DNA of 64,000 bases, taken from Actinokineospora inagensis DSM 44258. Its GTDB lineage: Bacteria; Actinomycetota; Actinomycetes; Mycobacteriales; Pseudonocardiaceae. The first letter of the stretch is position 1. Every line of letters begins with the position of its first letter. The notes beneath the pieces are model-generated. The model searched no databases, was not told where the DNA came from, and saw only the letters and a list, made by a program, of their open reading frames with translations. The stretch spans positions 15,043 to 79,042 of the forward strand of contig NZ_KI519521.1 in the NCBI RefSeq assembly GCF_000482865.1, written 5' to 3'. Of this stretch, positions 16,682-28,906 are shown piece after piece. The position numbers were made by a program, and so were the translations under genes.

Positions 16682-19095
16682 TCCCCGGGCTGGACCGGTG
16701 CGCGGCGACCCTGGAGTCGGCCACCACCGTGGCCTTCCACGGCGACGACCTGCCGGATGACGTGGAACTGGACACCCTCGAACTGCCCGACCGGACCGTC
16801 GCCGCCGTCCGGTTGCCCCTCGCGGACGCGGTGCCGGTGCTGACCCGGGCCCGCCGCGGTCCCGGCAGCCACCCGACGGCCGCGTTCTGGGGCGCCGTCG
16901 TGGTCGTCGCGCTCCGGCAGCTCACCCGAGGCGTGTTGTCCGACGACGACCGGGCGCGGCTGGCCGAGTTGGCCGCGCGGATGCCGTCGGACGCGCACCT
17001 GGCCCCGTCGGCCGACGAGGCGGTCCGGCTGTTCGTCGAGGCCATCGCCGGTCCGATCGATGTGCTGCGGCTGCCCGGCGTCCGGCTCTCGTTGCGGCTC
17101 GACCCGGACGGCACCTGTGTCGCCCAGGCCCACGGTCCGGGTGTCGTGGTCGACGCGGTCGAGGTGTTCAAGCGCGGCGACGAGGACACGAAGGCGGAGT
17201 TGGCGGACCTGGTGCACCGGGCCGCGCGGCGGTGGCCCCCGTTGCGGCGCCTGCTCGCGGACGACTTCCCGGACCGGTTGGCGTTGACCGAGGCCGAGGT
17301 CGGCGACCTGCTCGTCAACGCCGTCCGCCTCGGTGTCGACGTGCACTGGCCGCGCGACATGCTGGGCTCGTTGTCCCGCCGGGTGGTCGTCGGCCGCACC
17401 GAGTCCGCGCACGGCGTGCTGGCCGCCGAGTGGGAGCTCGTCCTGGATGGCACCGCGTTGACCACCGACGAGGTAGACCGGCTCGCGGCCACCCACGCGG
17501 GCGCGGTTCGGTTGCGCGACCGCTGGATCCTGGTCGAGCCGGACGTGGTGCCACGGGCCCTGCGCCCGTTCACCGTCGCGGAGGCGTTGAACGCCGCGCT
17601 GACCGGGGTGGCCGAGGTCGACGGGCGCGAGGTGCCGGTCGCCGCGACCGGGTGGCTCGACGAGCTGCGGACCCGGATCGCCGAACCCGAGTCCGGTCCG
17701 CCGGTGCCGCAACCCCCCGGCCTGACCGCCGTCCTGCGCGACTACCAGTTGCGCGGCCTGCGCTGGCTGGAGCGGATGACCCGGCTCGGCCTGGGCGCCT
17801 GCCTGGCCGACGACATGGGCCTGGGCAAGACGATCACCGTGATCGCGCTGCACCTGCACCGGTCCACTGTGGAGCCAACCCTGGTGGTGTGCCCGGCCTC
17901 ACTGCTCGGGAACTGGGCGCGGGAAGTGGCCCGCTTCGCGCCGTCCGTCCCGGTGACCCGCTACCACGGCACGGCGCGGGCGCTGGTCGACTCCGGCATC
18001 GTGCTCACCACCTACGCCGTGCTCCGCCGGGACACCGACCGGCTGGCGGCCCAACCGTGGGGCCTGGTGGTCGCCGACGAGGCGCAGCACGCCAAGAACC
18101 CGGATTCCGCCACCGCCAGGGCTTTGCGCGCGATTCCCTGCCCGGCCAGGGTCGCGCTGACCGGTACCCCGGTGGAGAACAGCCTCACCGACCTGTGGTC
18201 CATTGTGGACTGGACAACGCCCGGCCTGCTCGGCACCCGCGCCGCGTTCCGGCAGCGCTGGTCGGACACCGCCGACCCCGTCGTCGCGGCCCGCTTCGCC
18301 CGGCTGATCCGCCCGTTCCTGTTGCGCCGCCGCAAGTCCGACCCCGGCGTCGTCCCGGAGCTGCCGCCGAAGACCGACACCGACCACCCGGTCCCGCTGA
18401 CCCGCGAACAGGTCGGCCTCTACACGGCGGCGGTCCGCACCGCCATGGCCGACATCCGCTCCGCCGAGGGCATCGCCCGGCGCGGCCACATCCTCAAGAT
18501 GCTCACCGCGCTCAAGCAGATCTGCAACCACCCCGCCCACTACCTGCGCGAACCCCCCACCCGCCTGGCGGGCCGGTCCGGCAAACTGGCGTTGCTGGAC
18601 GAACTCCTCGACACGATCATCGCCGAGGACTCGGCCGCGCTGGTCTTCACCCAGTACGTCACCATGGCCAAACTCCTGCGCCACCACCTCGAGTCCCGCG
18701 GCGTCCCCTGTGGCCTCCTGCACGGCGGAACCCCCGTCCCCCACCGCGAAACCCTCGTCGCCGACTTCACCGAGGGCCGCTTCCCGGTCTTCCTCCTGTC
18801 GCTGAAAGCCGCAGGCACCGGCCTCAACCTCACCCGCGCCGACCACGTCATCCACTACGACCGCTGGTGGAACCCAGCCGTTGAGGACCAGGCCACCGAC
18901 CGGGCATACCGCATCGGCCAAACCCGCCCGGTCCAAGTCCACCGCCTGATCGCGGAGGGCACCGTCGAAGACCGCATCGCGGCCCTCCTGCACACCAAAC
19001 GCACCCTGGCCACCACCGTGCTCCCCACCGACAACCCGACCATCTCCGACCTCAACAACGACGAACTGTCGGCATTGGTGGAGTTCCGCGGTTGA
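16678..19095 (+). CDS. SNF2-family DEAD/DEAH-box ATPase/helicase
   Basis: About 805 residues. An N-terminal region without recognised catalytic motifs (about 1-345) precedes the SNF2 core: Walker A MGLGKT (380-385), DEAQ box from Asp467, LTGTPVENSLTDLWS, and C-terminal motifs LKAAGTGLNL and DRAYRIGQTRPV. It is a double-stranded-DNA translocase likely to remodel protein-DNA complexes; its target is unknown. The open frame continues upstream inside cobK, but the GTG at 16678 overlaps the cobK stop by GTGA and gives the natural N-terminus. It is thus translationally coupled to cobalamin genes, with no evident functional link. The repeat array begins 14 bp downstream. Confidence 0.92.
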   Translation: MIPGLDRCAATLESATTVAFHGDDLPDDVELDTLELPDRTVAAVRLPLADAVPVLTRARRGPGSHPTAAFWGAVVVVALRQLTRGVLSDDDRARLAELAARMPSDAHLAPSADEAVRLFVEAIAGPIDVLRLPGVRLSLRLDPDGTCVAQAHGPGVVVDAVEVFKRGDEDTKAELADLVHRAARRWPPLRRLLADDFPDRLALTEAEVGDLLVNAVRLGVDVHWPRDMLGSLSRRVVVGRTESAHGVLAAEWELVLDGTALTTDEVDRLAATHAGAVRLRDRWILVEPDVVPRALRPFTVAEALNAALTGVAEVDGREVPVAATGWLDELRTRIAEPESGPPVPQPPGLTAVLRDYQLRGLRWLERMTRLGLGACLADDMGLGKTITVIALHLHRSTVEPTLVVCPASLLGNWAREVARFAPSVPVTRYHGTARALVDSGIVLTTYAVLRRDTDRLAAQPWGLVVADEAQHAKNPDSATARALRAIPCPARVALTGTPVENSLTDLWSIVDWTTPGLLGTRAAFRQRWSDTADPVVAARFARLIRPFLLRRRKSDPGVVPELPPKTDTDHPVPLTREQVGLYTAAVRTAMADIRSAEGIARRGHILKMLTALKQICNHPAHYLREPPTRLAGRSGKLALLDELLDTIIAEDSAALVFTQYVTMAKLLRHHLESRGVPCGLLHGGTPVPHRETLVADFTEGRFPVFLLSLKAAGTGLNLTRADHVIHYDRWWNPAVEDQATDRAYRIGQTRPVQVHRLIAEGTVEDRIAALLHTKRTLATTVLPTDNPTISDLNNDELSALVEFRG

Positions 19096-19108
19096 CCCCG
19101 GATCGCCC

Positions 19109-19264
19109 TGAGCAGCCCCCGAATCCCAGCCTACTGACCACCACCGACACCGCCCTCGGACTCGATCGGCGGTTGTCCACAGTGCGCAGGGTTGTCCACA
19201 GCGCCCCGCTGAAGGGTCCGGACTTGTCGGTAGCCACCACTAGGCTGGATTCGGGGGCTGCTCA
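19109..19264. repeat. Inverted-ended repeat unit A with DnaA-box-like nonamers
   Basis: A 156-bp element bounded by TGAGCAGCCCCCGAATCC on the left and its inverted counterpart ending GGGGGCTGCTCA on the right. The arms continue imperfectly inward (CAGCCTACTGACCACCACC against the inverted CCTAGTGGTGGCTACC). The centre has two direct TTGTCCACA nonamers at 19173-19181 and 19192-19200, which match the established actinobacterial DnaA-box consensus. A linker of about 229 bp separates it from unit B, and that linker is itself repeated between units B and C. Confidence 0.88.
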
Positions 19265-19493
19265 GCCCGGTTCGATCTTGGCGGCGTTCTATTCGACCTT
19301 GCCCCCGGCCGAGCCCTGGCACGGCACCTGACCGACGCAGGGTGACCGGGCTGATCCCCTTGCTGGACACCCGCGTCCACGAAGCCCCCCTTGCTCTCCG
19401 CACAGCCACCTCCACTGCGGCAACCCCCCGACGAGTACGGATCGGCCTCCTTCGCCGCGATCAGCCCAAACCACCGCTCCCTGAAGATCGCTC

Positions 19494-19648
19494 TGAGCAG
19501 CCCCCGAATCCCAGCCTACTGACCACCACCGACACCGCCCTCGGACTCGATCGGCGGTTGTCCACAGTGCACAGGGTTGTCCACAAGGCTCCGCTGAAGG
19601 GGCCGGACTGTTGGTAGCCACCACTAGGCTGGATTTGGGGGCTGCTCA
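19494..19648. repeat. Inverted-ended repeat unit B with DnaA-box-like nonamers
   Basis: A second copy of the 19109-19264 element, 155 bp, nearly identical including both TTGTCCACA nonamers (19558-19566 and 19577-19585). Together with the 239-bp linker that follows (19649-19887), which matches the linker after unit A (shared blocks include CCGATCTTGGCG-like, TATTCGACCTTGCCCC and GGTGACCGGGCTGATCCCCT), it makes a direct tandem duplication with a period of about 385-394 bp. Confidence 0.88.
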
Positions 19649-19887
19649 GGCCGGTCCGATCTTGGCGGGACGAGCGCATCAGTTCTATTCGACCTTGCCC
19701 CAGCCGAGCCCCGGCATGGCACCTGACCGACCCAGGGTGACCGGGCTGATCCCCTTGCTGGACAACCCCACGAAGCTCTCCATACTCTCACCGCGGCCAC
19801 CCGCCTCTGCTGCGGCAAGCCCCCGACGAGTTCGGATCGGCCTCCTTCGCCGCGACCGGCCCAACCACCGCTCCCTGAAGATCGTTC

Positions 19888-20244
19888 TGAGCAGCCCCCG
19901 AATCCAGCCTACCGACCACCACCGACCCCTCGGACTTCTCAGCGAGCATCCTGTGGTCGGCTCCACCCTGTGTGGACAACTCCGTTCCCGGCTGGCTGCA
20001 CCCTCTTGCGGGCAGACCCGTTGCCGATGGGCGTGCCTCCACCTGTGCGTGCCGATCCGTTCTCGACGGCGGGCCGGGCCGGCGTGCTTCCGCCCGTGTG
20101 GGCTGATCCGCTGCCGACAGCGGGCCGGCGCACCTCTACCCCTGGCCTGCGGTTGTCCACAGCGGGTGGGGCTGTCCACAGGGTGCTTGCTGAGGGGGTC
20201 GGAGGGTCGGTAGCCACCACTAGGCTGGATTCGGGGGCTGCTCA
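19888..20244. repeat. Enlarged repeat unit C with DnaA-box-like nonamers
   Basis: A third copy with the same terminal arms but 357 bp long, carrying about 200 bp of extra sequence between them. It has TTGTCCACA at 20153-20161, its complement TGTGGACAA at 19971-19979 and a variant CTGTCCACA at 20172-20180. The extra sequence is GC-rich with repeated GATCCG(C/T)T and CGGGCCGG blocks and no recognised gene. The remaining 220 bp to the next start (20466) hold the promoter region of the hydrolase gene. Confidence 0.8.
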
Positions 20245-20465
20245 GGCCGGCTCGATCTTGGCGACGCGATGGCCGTCGCGAGCGAGGTGCGGGAAATCCC
20301 GTTGGCGGTCGGTGGCGGGCGCTGCTACCTTTCCGGTTGCCGTGCGAGTGAGCGAGGGAGGTGGTACCTGTGAACGTATCGACATGGGTGCTCCCCTCTG
20401 GGGTCACGGTCGGGCGGTAGGTCGTCCGGGAGCGCCGTTCACGAGCACTCCCGAAAGGCACGACC

Positions 20466-21197
20466 ATGCGATTCACTTCCGAACAGCGCCTCGACGATGG
20501 TGTCGTCGAGCGCGAGTTCACCCTCGGCGACATCCCCGGCGTCCTGTGGACGCCCCCGTCCCCCTCCGCGCCGGTCCCGTTGATCTTGCTCGGTCATCCC
20601 GGCGGGCTGCGCAAGATGTACCCCCGACTGGCGGCTCGGGCGCGGGGTTCCGTGGCGGCTGGCTACGCCGCGGCCACTATCGAGCTACCCGGGAGCGGCG
20701 ACCGCCCCCGGTCCCCGGCCGCCGAGGAGGCCCGCGCCGACCTGCGTCGGGCGTTGGCGGCGGGTGGCCCGGTCGACGACGAGATCGTCGACCGGCTGGT
20801 CCTGCCGTTGGTAGAGGCCGCGGTTCCGGAGTGGCGGGCTGCTATGGATGTCCTGCTCACGTTGCCCGAGATCGGCGGCCCGGTCGGGTTCGCGGGCGGG
20901 GTGATCTCCATCGGGGTCCGGTTGGCGGTGGTCGAACCGCGGATCTCGGCGGCCATCCTGTTCGCCGGGAGTTTCGTGCCCCGCGCCATGTTCGACGAGG
21001 CCCGGCAGGTCACCATCCCGCTGCAGGTCCTGCTCCAGTGGGACGACGAGGGGAACGACCGCCAACAGGCCCTGGACCTGTTCGACGCCTTCGGCTCCAA
21101 GGAAAAGACGCTGCACGCCAACATGGGCGGACACACCGGCGTCCCCGAGTTCGAGGGGGACGCCGGGAACCGGTTCTTCGCCCGGCACCTGAAGTGA
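20466..21197 (+). CDS. Alpha/beta-hydrolase family protein (dienelactone-hydrolase-like)
   Basis: A 243-residue cytoplasmic alpha/beta hydrolase. It shows LILLGHPGG (oxyanion-hole strand), a nucleophile elbow reading VISIG instead of canonical GxSxG, a probable acid Asp in LLQWDDEGND and a probable catalytic His in GGHTGVP. Similar short hydrolases are common in actinomycetes, and their substrate is unknown. The ATG start at 20466 follows GAAAGGCACGACC. It is a single gene ending at a perfect 15-bp-stem hairpin shared with the convergent cobIJ gene. Confidence 0.8.
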   Translation: MRFTSEQRLDDGVVEREFTLGDIPGVLWTPPSPSAPVPLILLGHPGGLRKMYPRLAARARGSVAAGYAAATIELPGSGDRPRSPAAEEARADLRRALAAGGPVDDEIVDRLVLPLVEAAVPEWRAAMDVLLTLPEIGGPVGFAGGVISIGVRLAVVEPRISAAILFAGSFVPRAMFDEARQVTIPLQVLLQWDDEGNDRQQALDLFDAFGSKEKTLHANMGGHTGVPEFEGDAGNRFFARHLK

Positions 21198-21201
21198 GAG
21201 C

Positions 21202-21236
21202 CCGCCGCTGTCGAGGGTCTGCCTCGACAGCGGCGG
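21202..21236. terminator. Bidirectional hairpin between hydrolase and cobIJ
   Basis: CCGCCGCTGTCGAGG (21202-21216) pairs perfectly with 21222-21236 around a 5-base loop GTCTG. It lies 5 bp after the hydrolase stop and 2 bp before the cobIJ stop on the other strand. There is no long T-run, as is usual for actinobacterial terminators. Confidence 0.85.
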
Positions 21237-21237
21237 C

Positions 21238-22743
21238 TCAGCCGGGGTAGTGCCGGGGGGTGTAGACGACGGAACTGCCGTCCGGTTTGGTGATGTGGAC
21301 GGTTTGTGACGAGCCGACCAGCAGCAGGCAGCGCATGTCGACGGTGGTCGGGTCCAGGTCGACGAGGCGGACCACGCGGACTGATTCGGTTGGGCCGCCG
21401 ACATCCCGGCCGATCACGACGGGGGTGTCGGGGGATCTGTGGCGCAGCAACAGGTCCCTGGCCTCGCCGAGTTGCCACGTTCGGGATCGGGAGGCCGGGT
21501 TGTAGATGGCGATCGCCAGGTCGGCGGCGGCGACGGCGGCGAGCCGGTCGGTGATGACCGACCAAGGTTTGAGCCGGTCGGACAGCGAGATCACACAGAA
21601 ATCATGCCCGAGCGGTGCACCCACCCGACTGGCCACGGCTTGGGCGGCGGTCACACCGGGCAAAACCCGAACCGGCACCGAAGCCCATTCCGGGTCCGCC
21701 GCCACCTCCAACACGGCGGCGGCCATGGCGAACACGCCCGGATCGCCGGAGGACACCACAACCACCCGACGGCCGCGCTTGGCCAGGTCCAGGGCGAACG
21801 CGGCCCGCTCGGCCTCCACTTGGTTGTCCGACGCATGGCGCCGCTGCCGGGCGTTGACCGGAACCCGATCCAGATAAGTCTTGTATCCGACCAGATCATC
21901 GGCCGAGGACAACGCTTCCTGCACCTCCGGCGTCAACCACGGCCGCCCCGCGGGCCCCGTGCCGACAACAACGACCTCACCCGCCGGAGAAGCGCCCGAC
22001 GGCTCGACGACAGCCCCCGGTCCGTCATTCAACGGACTCGGCAACAACGCCAACGAGAAATACGGCACGGTCGACGGGGCCACTTCGGACAGTGGTAGCG
22101 CCCGTCCCTCCGACCACGTCGCCCGCTCGACGTACAAAGCCCGGTCCAGTTTCCCCGCCGCCGCGAAAGCGTCCCGGACCTTGCCGAACGTCCGACCCAG
22201 CTTCAGCACCGCCGCCGAGTCCGTGCGCTCCAAGTGCTCGGCCAGGTCCTCTCCGGACAACGTGCCCGGCAAGACAGTCAGCACCTCTTCGCCTTCGACC
22301 AACGGCCGACCCAACACCGCGGCGGCGGCGCTGACAGAGGTCACGCCGGGTACCACCTCTGTCGGATACCTGTCACACAACCGTTTGTGCATGTGCATGT
22401 AGGACCCGTAGAACAACGGATCGCCCTCGGCTAAAACCACCACATCGCGACCCGCGTCCAAATGCGCGGCCAGCCGAGCGGCGGCGTGCTCGTAGAACTC
22501 CGCCATCGCACCCGCGTAACCGCCCGGATGATCCGTTGTCTCAACGGTGAGCGGATAGATCAACTGCTCCTCGATCTGCCCCTCACGCAAATACGGCGCC
22601 GCCACCCCGCGCGCGATCGACCGACCATGGCGGGCACTGTGATAGGCGATCACATCCGCCGCGCCGATCAACCGGGCTGCCTTGACCGTCACGAGTTCCG
22701 GATCGCCGGGACCGAGCCCGACGCCATAAAGGGTCCCGGTCAT
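21238..22743 (-). CDS. cobIJ: Bifunctional precorrin-2 C20-methyltransferase / precorrin-3B C17-methyltransferase
   Basis: A 501-residue fusion of two SAM-dependent tetrapyrrole methylases. The N-terminal half (about 1-235) is Cob[36 protein letters not shown] and [13 protein letters not shown]. The C-terminal half (about 255-501) is Cob[49 protein letters not shown] and [13 protein letters not shown]. CobI methylates C20 of precorrin-2; CobJ contracts the ring while methylating C17. This fusion is common in actinobacteria. The ATG at 22743 overlaps the cobH stop by 4 bp. It is the last gene of cobG-cobH-cobIJ. Confidence 0.96.
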   Translation of the reverse strand: MTGTLYGVGLGPGDPELVTVKAARLIGAADVIAYHSARHGRSIARGVAAPYLREGQIEEQLIYPLTVETTDHPGGYAGAMAEFYEHAAARLAAHLDAGRDVVVLAEGDPLFYGSYMHMHKRLCDRYPTEVVPGVTSVSAAAAVLGRPLVEGEEVLTVLPGTLSGEDLAEHLERTDSAAVLKLGRTFGKVRDAFAAAGKLDRALYVERATWSEGRALPLSEVAPSTVPYFSLALLPSPLNDGPGAVVEPSGASPAGEVVVVGTGPAGRPWLTPEVQEALSSADDLVGYKTYLDRVPVNARQRRHASDNQVEAERAAFALDLAKRGRRVVVVSSGDPGVFAMAAAVLEVAADPEWASVPVRVLPGVTAAQAVASRVGAPLGHDFCVISLSDRLKPWSVITDRLAAVAAADLAIAIYNPASRSRTWQLGEARDLLLRHRSPDTPVVIGRDVGGPTESVRVVRLVDLDPTTVDMRCLLLVGSSQTVHITKPDGSSVVYTPRHYPG

Positions 22744-23360
22744 TCTTCCTCACTCGCGATCGCATTCACGGCCGCCACCGCCATAGCGCTACCGCCACGC
22801 CGCCCCCGGACGACCAAATACGGAACACCGTGCGCGGCAAGGGCTTCCTTGGATTCGGCCGCCCCGATGAAACCAACCGGCAACCCCAGAATCGCGGCAG
22901 GCTGCTCGGCCCCGGCGTCAATCATGTCCAACAATGCGAACAACGCCGTCGGAGCGTTGCCCACAGCCACCACCGACCCGGCCAGCCGGTCCCGCCACAA
23001 CTCGACCGCCGCCGCGCTGCGCGTGTTGCCCAACGACGCCGCCAGGTCAGGCACTCGTGGGTCGCCCAACGTGCAGACGACCTCGTTGTTCGCGGGCAGT
23101 CGCCGACGGGTGATGCCCGAGGCGACCATCTGCGCGTCGCACAGCACCGGTGCCCCGCCGAGCAGCGCGGCGCGGGCCGAGACGACCACATCGGGGGAGT
23201 AGGCGACATCGTCGACCAGGTCGACCATCCCGCAGGCGTGGATCATGCGGACCACCACGCGCGCCACGTCCACCGGTAGCCCGGCCAGGTCGGCCTCGGC
23301 GCGGATCGTGGCGAACGAGCGGCGGTAGATCTCCGCGCCGTCCCGGATGTAGTCGGTCAC
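22740..23360 (-). CDS. cobH: Precorrin-8X methylmutase
   Basis: A 206-residue enzyme that moves the C11 methyl to C12 to form hydrogenobyrinate. It starts [15 protein letters not shown]. The catalytic His41 lies in [11 protein letters not shown], and later blocks include [20 protein letters not shown] and [13 protein letters not shown]. The length is normal. The GTG at 23360 has CAGGAG 5 bases upstream and is 2 bp from the cobG stop; GTG at 23366 would give a GTGA overlap instead. The open frame to 23492 is not supported by homology. Confidence 0.95.
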   Translation of the reverse strand: MTDYIRDGAEIYRRSFATIRAEADLAGLPVDVARVVVRMIHACGMVDLVDDVAYSPDVVVSARAALLGGAPVLCDAQMVASGITRRRLPANNEVVCTLGDPRVPDLAASLGNTRSAAAVELWRDRLAGSVVAVGNAPTALFALLDMIDAGAEQPAAILGLPVGFIGAAESKEALAAHGVPYLVVRGRRGGSAMAVAAVNAIASEEE

Positions 23361-23362
23361 CC

Positions 23363-24463
23363 TCACTCCTGCCTTCCCCGGGCGACCGCCTCGGCCACCC
23401 GTTCCACCGCGACCCCGTCGACCAGGAACCCGGTCTCCGCGGCCACCACGTCCAGTACATCCCCGGCAGGGCGTCCGCACCGGCGCCCACAACCCGACCA
23501 GTGCACCGCCCGCCCCGGCGTCGACACCGTCATCGCCAGCGCCCGCACATCAGCCAGCGCCTGGTGGCACCCGGGTCGCCCGGCGCACGCCGTCACCCCG
23601 ATACCGGGCGCCGCCGGATCGGTGATCAACCCCAGTCCGCCGGGCAGGTCGCCGCGCACCACCAGCCCCCGCCACGGTGTCACGACCACATCGCCCAGCG
23701 CTCTGGCCTGTTCGGCGGTCAACCGACCCAGCGGGACGGCCGCCCCGACCCCCTGTCCGCCGTCAGCGAACACGACCGGCCCCACGGGTCCACCGGTCGG
23801 GGGGCGCCGGGCGGCCAACCGTCCCACGCCCGGTGCAAAACGGCGCGCGAGCCCGCCCACATCCGGCAACTCGGCGATCCGCCACTGCCCGTCCCGCACG
23901 TCGAGGAACGCCAGCGCGACCGCCACCAGCGCGGCCACCACATCCCCGGCGGCCACCCGCACCCCGTGGTCCACCCCGCCGAGCAGCACCGCGAACGAAC
24001 CGTCGACCGGTATGGCCGCCACGTCCGCGCCCAGCCACGCCACGTCCCCGGCACCGCTGTCCACCGCGAACAGGAACCGCCCCGGTAGCCCCGCCAGCCG
24101 GGGCTCCGCGCACACCGCCGCGTCCAACTCCGCCGCGAGCACCCCGGACCCGAGCGGCGACGCCATGATGTTGCGCACTTTCTCGTGGGTCAGCGACGGC
24201 AGCAGCCCGATCGCCGCCAGCTCCGCCCCCAGCTCCACCTCGGCACCCTGGGCCAGCCCGCGCAGTTGCAGGTTGGCCCGGGAGGTCAACTCCAGACCGC
24301 CATCGCCCAGGTCGACGGCCAGATCCGCCAGCCGCCGCACCTGCTCGCCACTGACCCGACCGCCGGGAATCCTGATCCGCGCCAGGCCGCCATCGGCCGC
24401 CCGGTGCACGTCGAGGGCGCCGGGGCACGCGTCTGCGCCCGTTCGGCGCTGGGGGATGGCCAC
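23363..24463 (-). CDS. cobG: Precorrin-3B synthase (CobG), Fe-S oxygenase
   Basis: About 366 residues of the nitrite/sulfite-reductase ferredoxin-like family. CobG hydroxylates C20 of precorrin-3A using O2, so this is the aerobic pathway. N-terminal half-repeat: [15 protein letters not shown] and [14 protein letters not shown]. The [4Fe-4S] ligands are C293, C299, C325 and C329 (CAGRPGC and WSGCGRRC). The GTG at 24463 lies only 6 bases after a TATATT -10 box, so the message is probably leaderless. It is the first gene of cobG-cobH-cobIJ and is divergent from the cobN riboswitch leader. Confidence 0.9.
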   Translation of the reverse strand: MAIPQRRTGADACPGALDVHRAADGGLARIRIPGGRVSGEQVRRLADLAVDLGDGGLELTSRANLQLRGLAQGAEVELGAELAAIGLLPSLTHEKVRNIMASPLGSGVLAAELDAAVCAEPRLAGLPGRFLFAVDSGAGDVAWLGADVAAIPVDGSFAVLLGGVDHGVRVAAGDVVAALVAVALAFLDVRDGQWRIAELPDVGGLARRFAPGVGRLAARRPPTGGPVGPVVFADGGQGVGAAVPLGRLTAEQARALGDVVVTPWRGLVVRGDLPGGLGLITDPAAPGIGVTACAGRPGCHQALADVRALAMTVSTPGRAVHWSGCGRRCGRPAGDVLDVVAAETGFLVDGVAVERVAEAVARGRQE

Positions 24464-24469
24464 CGTCCG

Positions 24470-24477
24470 AATATAAG
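24470..24477. promoter_or_regulatory. Back-to-back -10 elements for cobG (minus) and cobN leader (plus)
   Basis: The sequence AATATAAG holds TATATT on the minus strand (24475 to 24470), 6 bases before the cobG GTG, and TATAAG on the plus strand (24472-24477), 6-7 bases before the expected start of the cobN riboswitch RNA. Both promoters would share the same few bases and exclude each other. This is inference from -10-like sequence only; no -35 boxes were assigned. Confidence 0.5.
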
Positions 24478-24489
24478 GTGAGCGGGACA

Positions 24490-24630
24490 CAGCGATGGCA
24501 GGTGGAGGAAGCCGGTGCGAATCCGGCGCGGTCCCGCCACTGTCACCGGGGAGCAGACCTGAACCAGCCACGGCAACCGCCGGAAGGCCGGGCGAGCGTC
24601 GATCCGGGAGCCAGGACACTCCGGCCGTCG
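24490..24630 (+). promoter_or_regulatory. Cobalamin (AdoCbl) riboswitch upstream of cobN
   Basis: The plus-strand leader carries the class blocks in order: GAGGAAGCCGGTGCGAATCC, then GCGGTCCCGCCACTGTCACC, a variable arm, and GATCCGGGAGCCAGGACACT. It ends about 40 bases before the cobN ATG. In between, GGGGCGCGGACCCC can pair close to the AGGAGG ribosome binding site, consistent with translational shut-off by AdoCbl. The boundaries are approximate. Confidence 0.93.
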
Positions 24631-24669
24631 CGACCCACGACCCGGGGCGCGGACCCCAGGAGGGCTCGC

Positions 24670-28266
<3,597 letters not shown>

Positions 28267-28500
28267 CTCCCCAGCGGGGTTTCGGCGCTAACCAGATGGT
28301 GCTGCCGAGTGGTCGAAATCGCCAGTCTCGCGCGGCGTGTCGTCGTCCTGCGCCAATCAAGCACGACGACACGCCAGACGCGGCTTCCCCACCACCAGCG
28401 TCGACAACCACCCAACCACTCAGGGATCACTGCCCGCTTCACACGAGCCCATCACCCTGCTGTCAACCGCCACTGACCCCCGGCCGCCCCCAACCCAGCC

Positions 28501-28610
28501 CCCACCCTGCCCGGGGGGCGTCCCCGATGCCAGTCTATCGGTCTTTCATGATCGACAGGGTCGGTCGTGGTGGGCTGTGGGCGGCCGAAGAGGGTGTGGA
28601 CAACTCGCGG
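28501..28610. repeat. Dispersed repeat family 2, copy 1
   Basis: Shares with 30611-30721 and 40204-40315 a left block, CCCACCCnnCCCGGGGGGCG with TCCCCGA(G/T)GCCAGTCTA(C/T)CGG after it, and a right block, GTGTGGACAACTCG. The right block contains TGTGGACAA (28595-28603), the complement of the DnaA-box nonamer. The middle is more variable but keeps ATGATCGACAGG and GGGCTGTGG. It is non-coding and lies between convergent or tandem genes. Confidence 0.85.
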
Positions 28611-28654
28611 CGGATCGGCGGCGTGCGGGGTGGTGAGCGCACCATGCTGGTCGT

Positions 28655-28805
28655 GGGTGCCAGCGCTGGCACCAGCACCCAACTCCAGAGCTGGCACCTG
28701 CGCCAAGCACTGACGCCAGTGTCAGCACCGGTACCGGCGCCAGCACCCAGCGCGGACACCAGCACCCAGCGCCGAGCACCAGCGCCGGCAGCGTCCCCGA
28801 TCGTG
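28655..28805. repeat. Patch of short palindromes and CAGCACC iterations
   Basis: About 150 bp made of short imperfect palindromes (GGTGCCAGCGCTGGCACC, GCCGGTACCGGCGCC-like) and reiterated CAGCACCCAGCGC/GACACCAGCACC words. The period is irregular. It may fold strongly or be a degenerate simple-sequence region upstream of the hemerythrin gene. Confidence 0.6.
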
Positions 28806-28906
28806 TGACGTGGGCGGCCGGGCCGGCAGGGTCGTCCTACGTTGGCGGGGGTTGACCGGTCGTGTGGAGGGGTACTGACCCGGGTGAGAGCGACCGTAGG
28901 GAGGCC

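Larger units (their letters stand above)
28267..28906. other. Intergenic region between cobN and hemerythrin gene
   Basis: 640 bp. A small CCCC-AGC-GGGG hairpin followed by TTT just after the cobN stop could end that transcript. The middle holds one copy of the dispersed DnaA-box repeat (28501-28610). Positions 28655-28805 are a patch of short imperfect palindromes and CAGCACC/CAGCGCC iterations. No gene is convincing here; the open frames lack family features. Confidence 0.5.

Noticed and set aside
19109-20244. CRISPR array
   Set aside because: The repeated units are about 150 bp with inverted arms and long similar linkers, unlike the 23-50 bp repeats with unique spacers of CRISPR; no cas gene is nearby.
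19109-20244. Chromosomal replication origin (oriC)
   Set aside because: DnaA boxes are present, but dnaA, dnaN, gyrB, recF, rpmH or parAB are not nearby, the boxes are part of a repeat, and no AT-rich unwinding region was seen.
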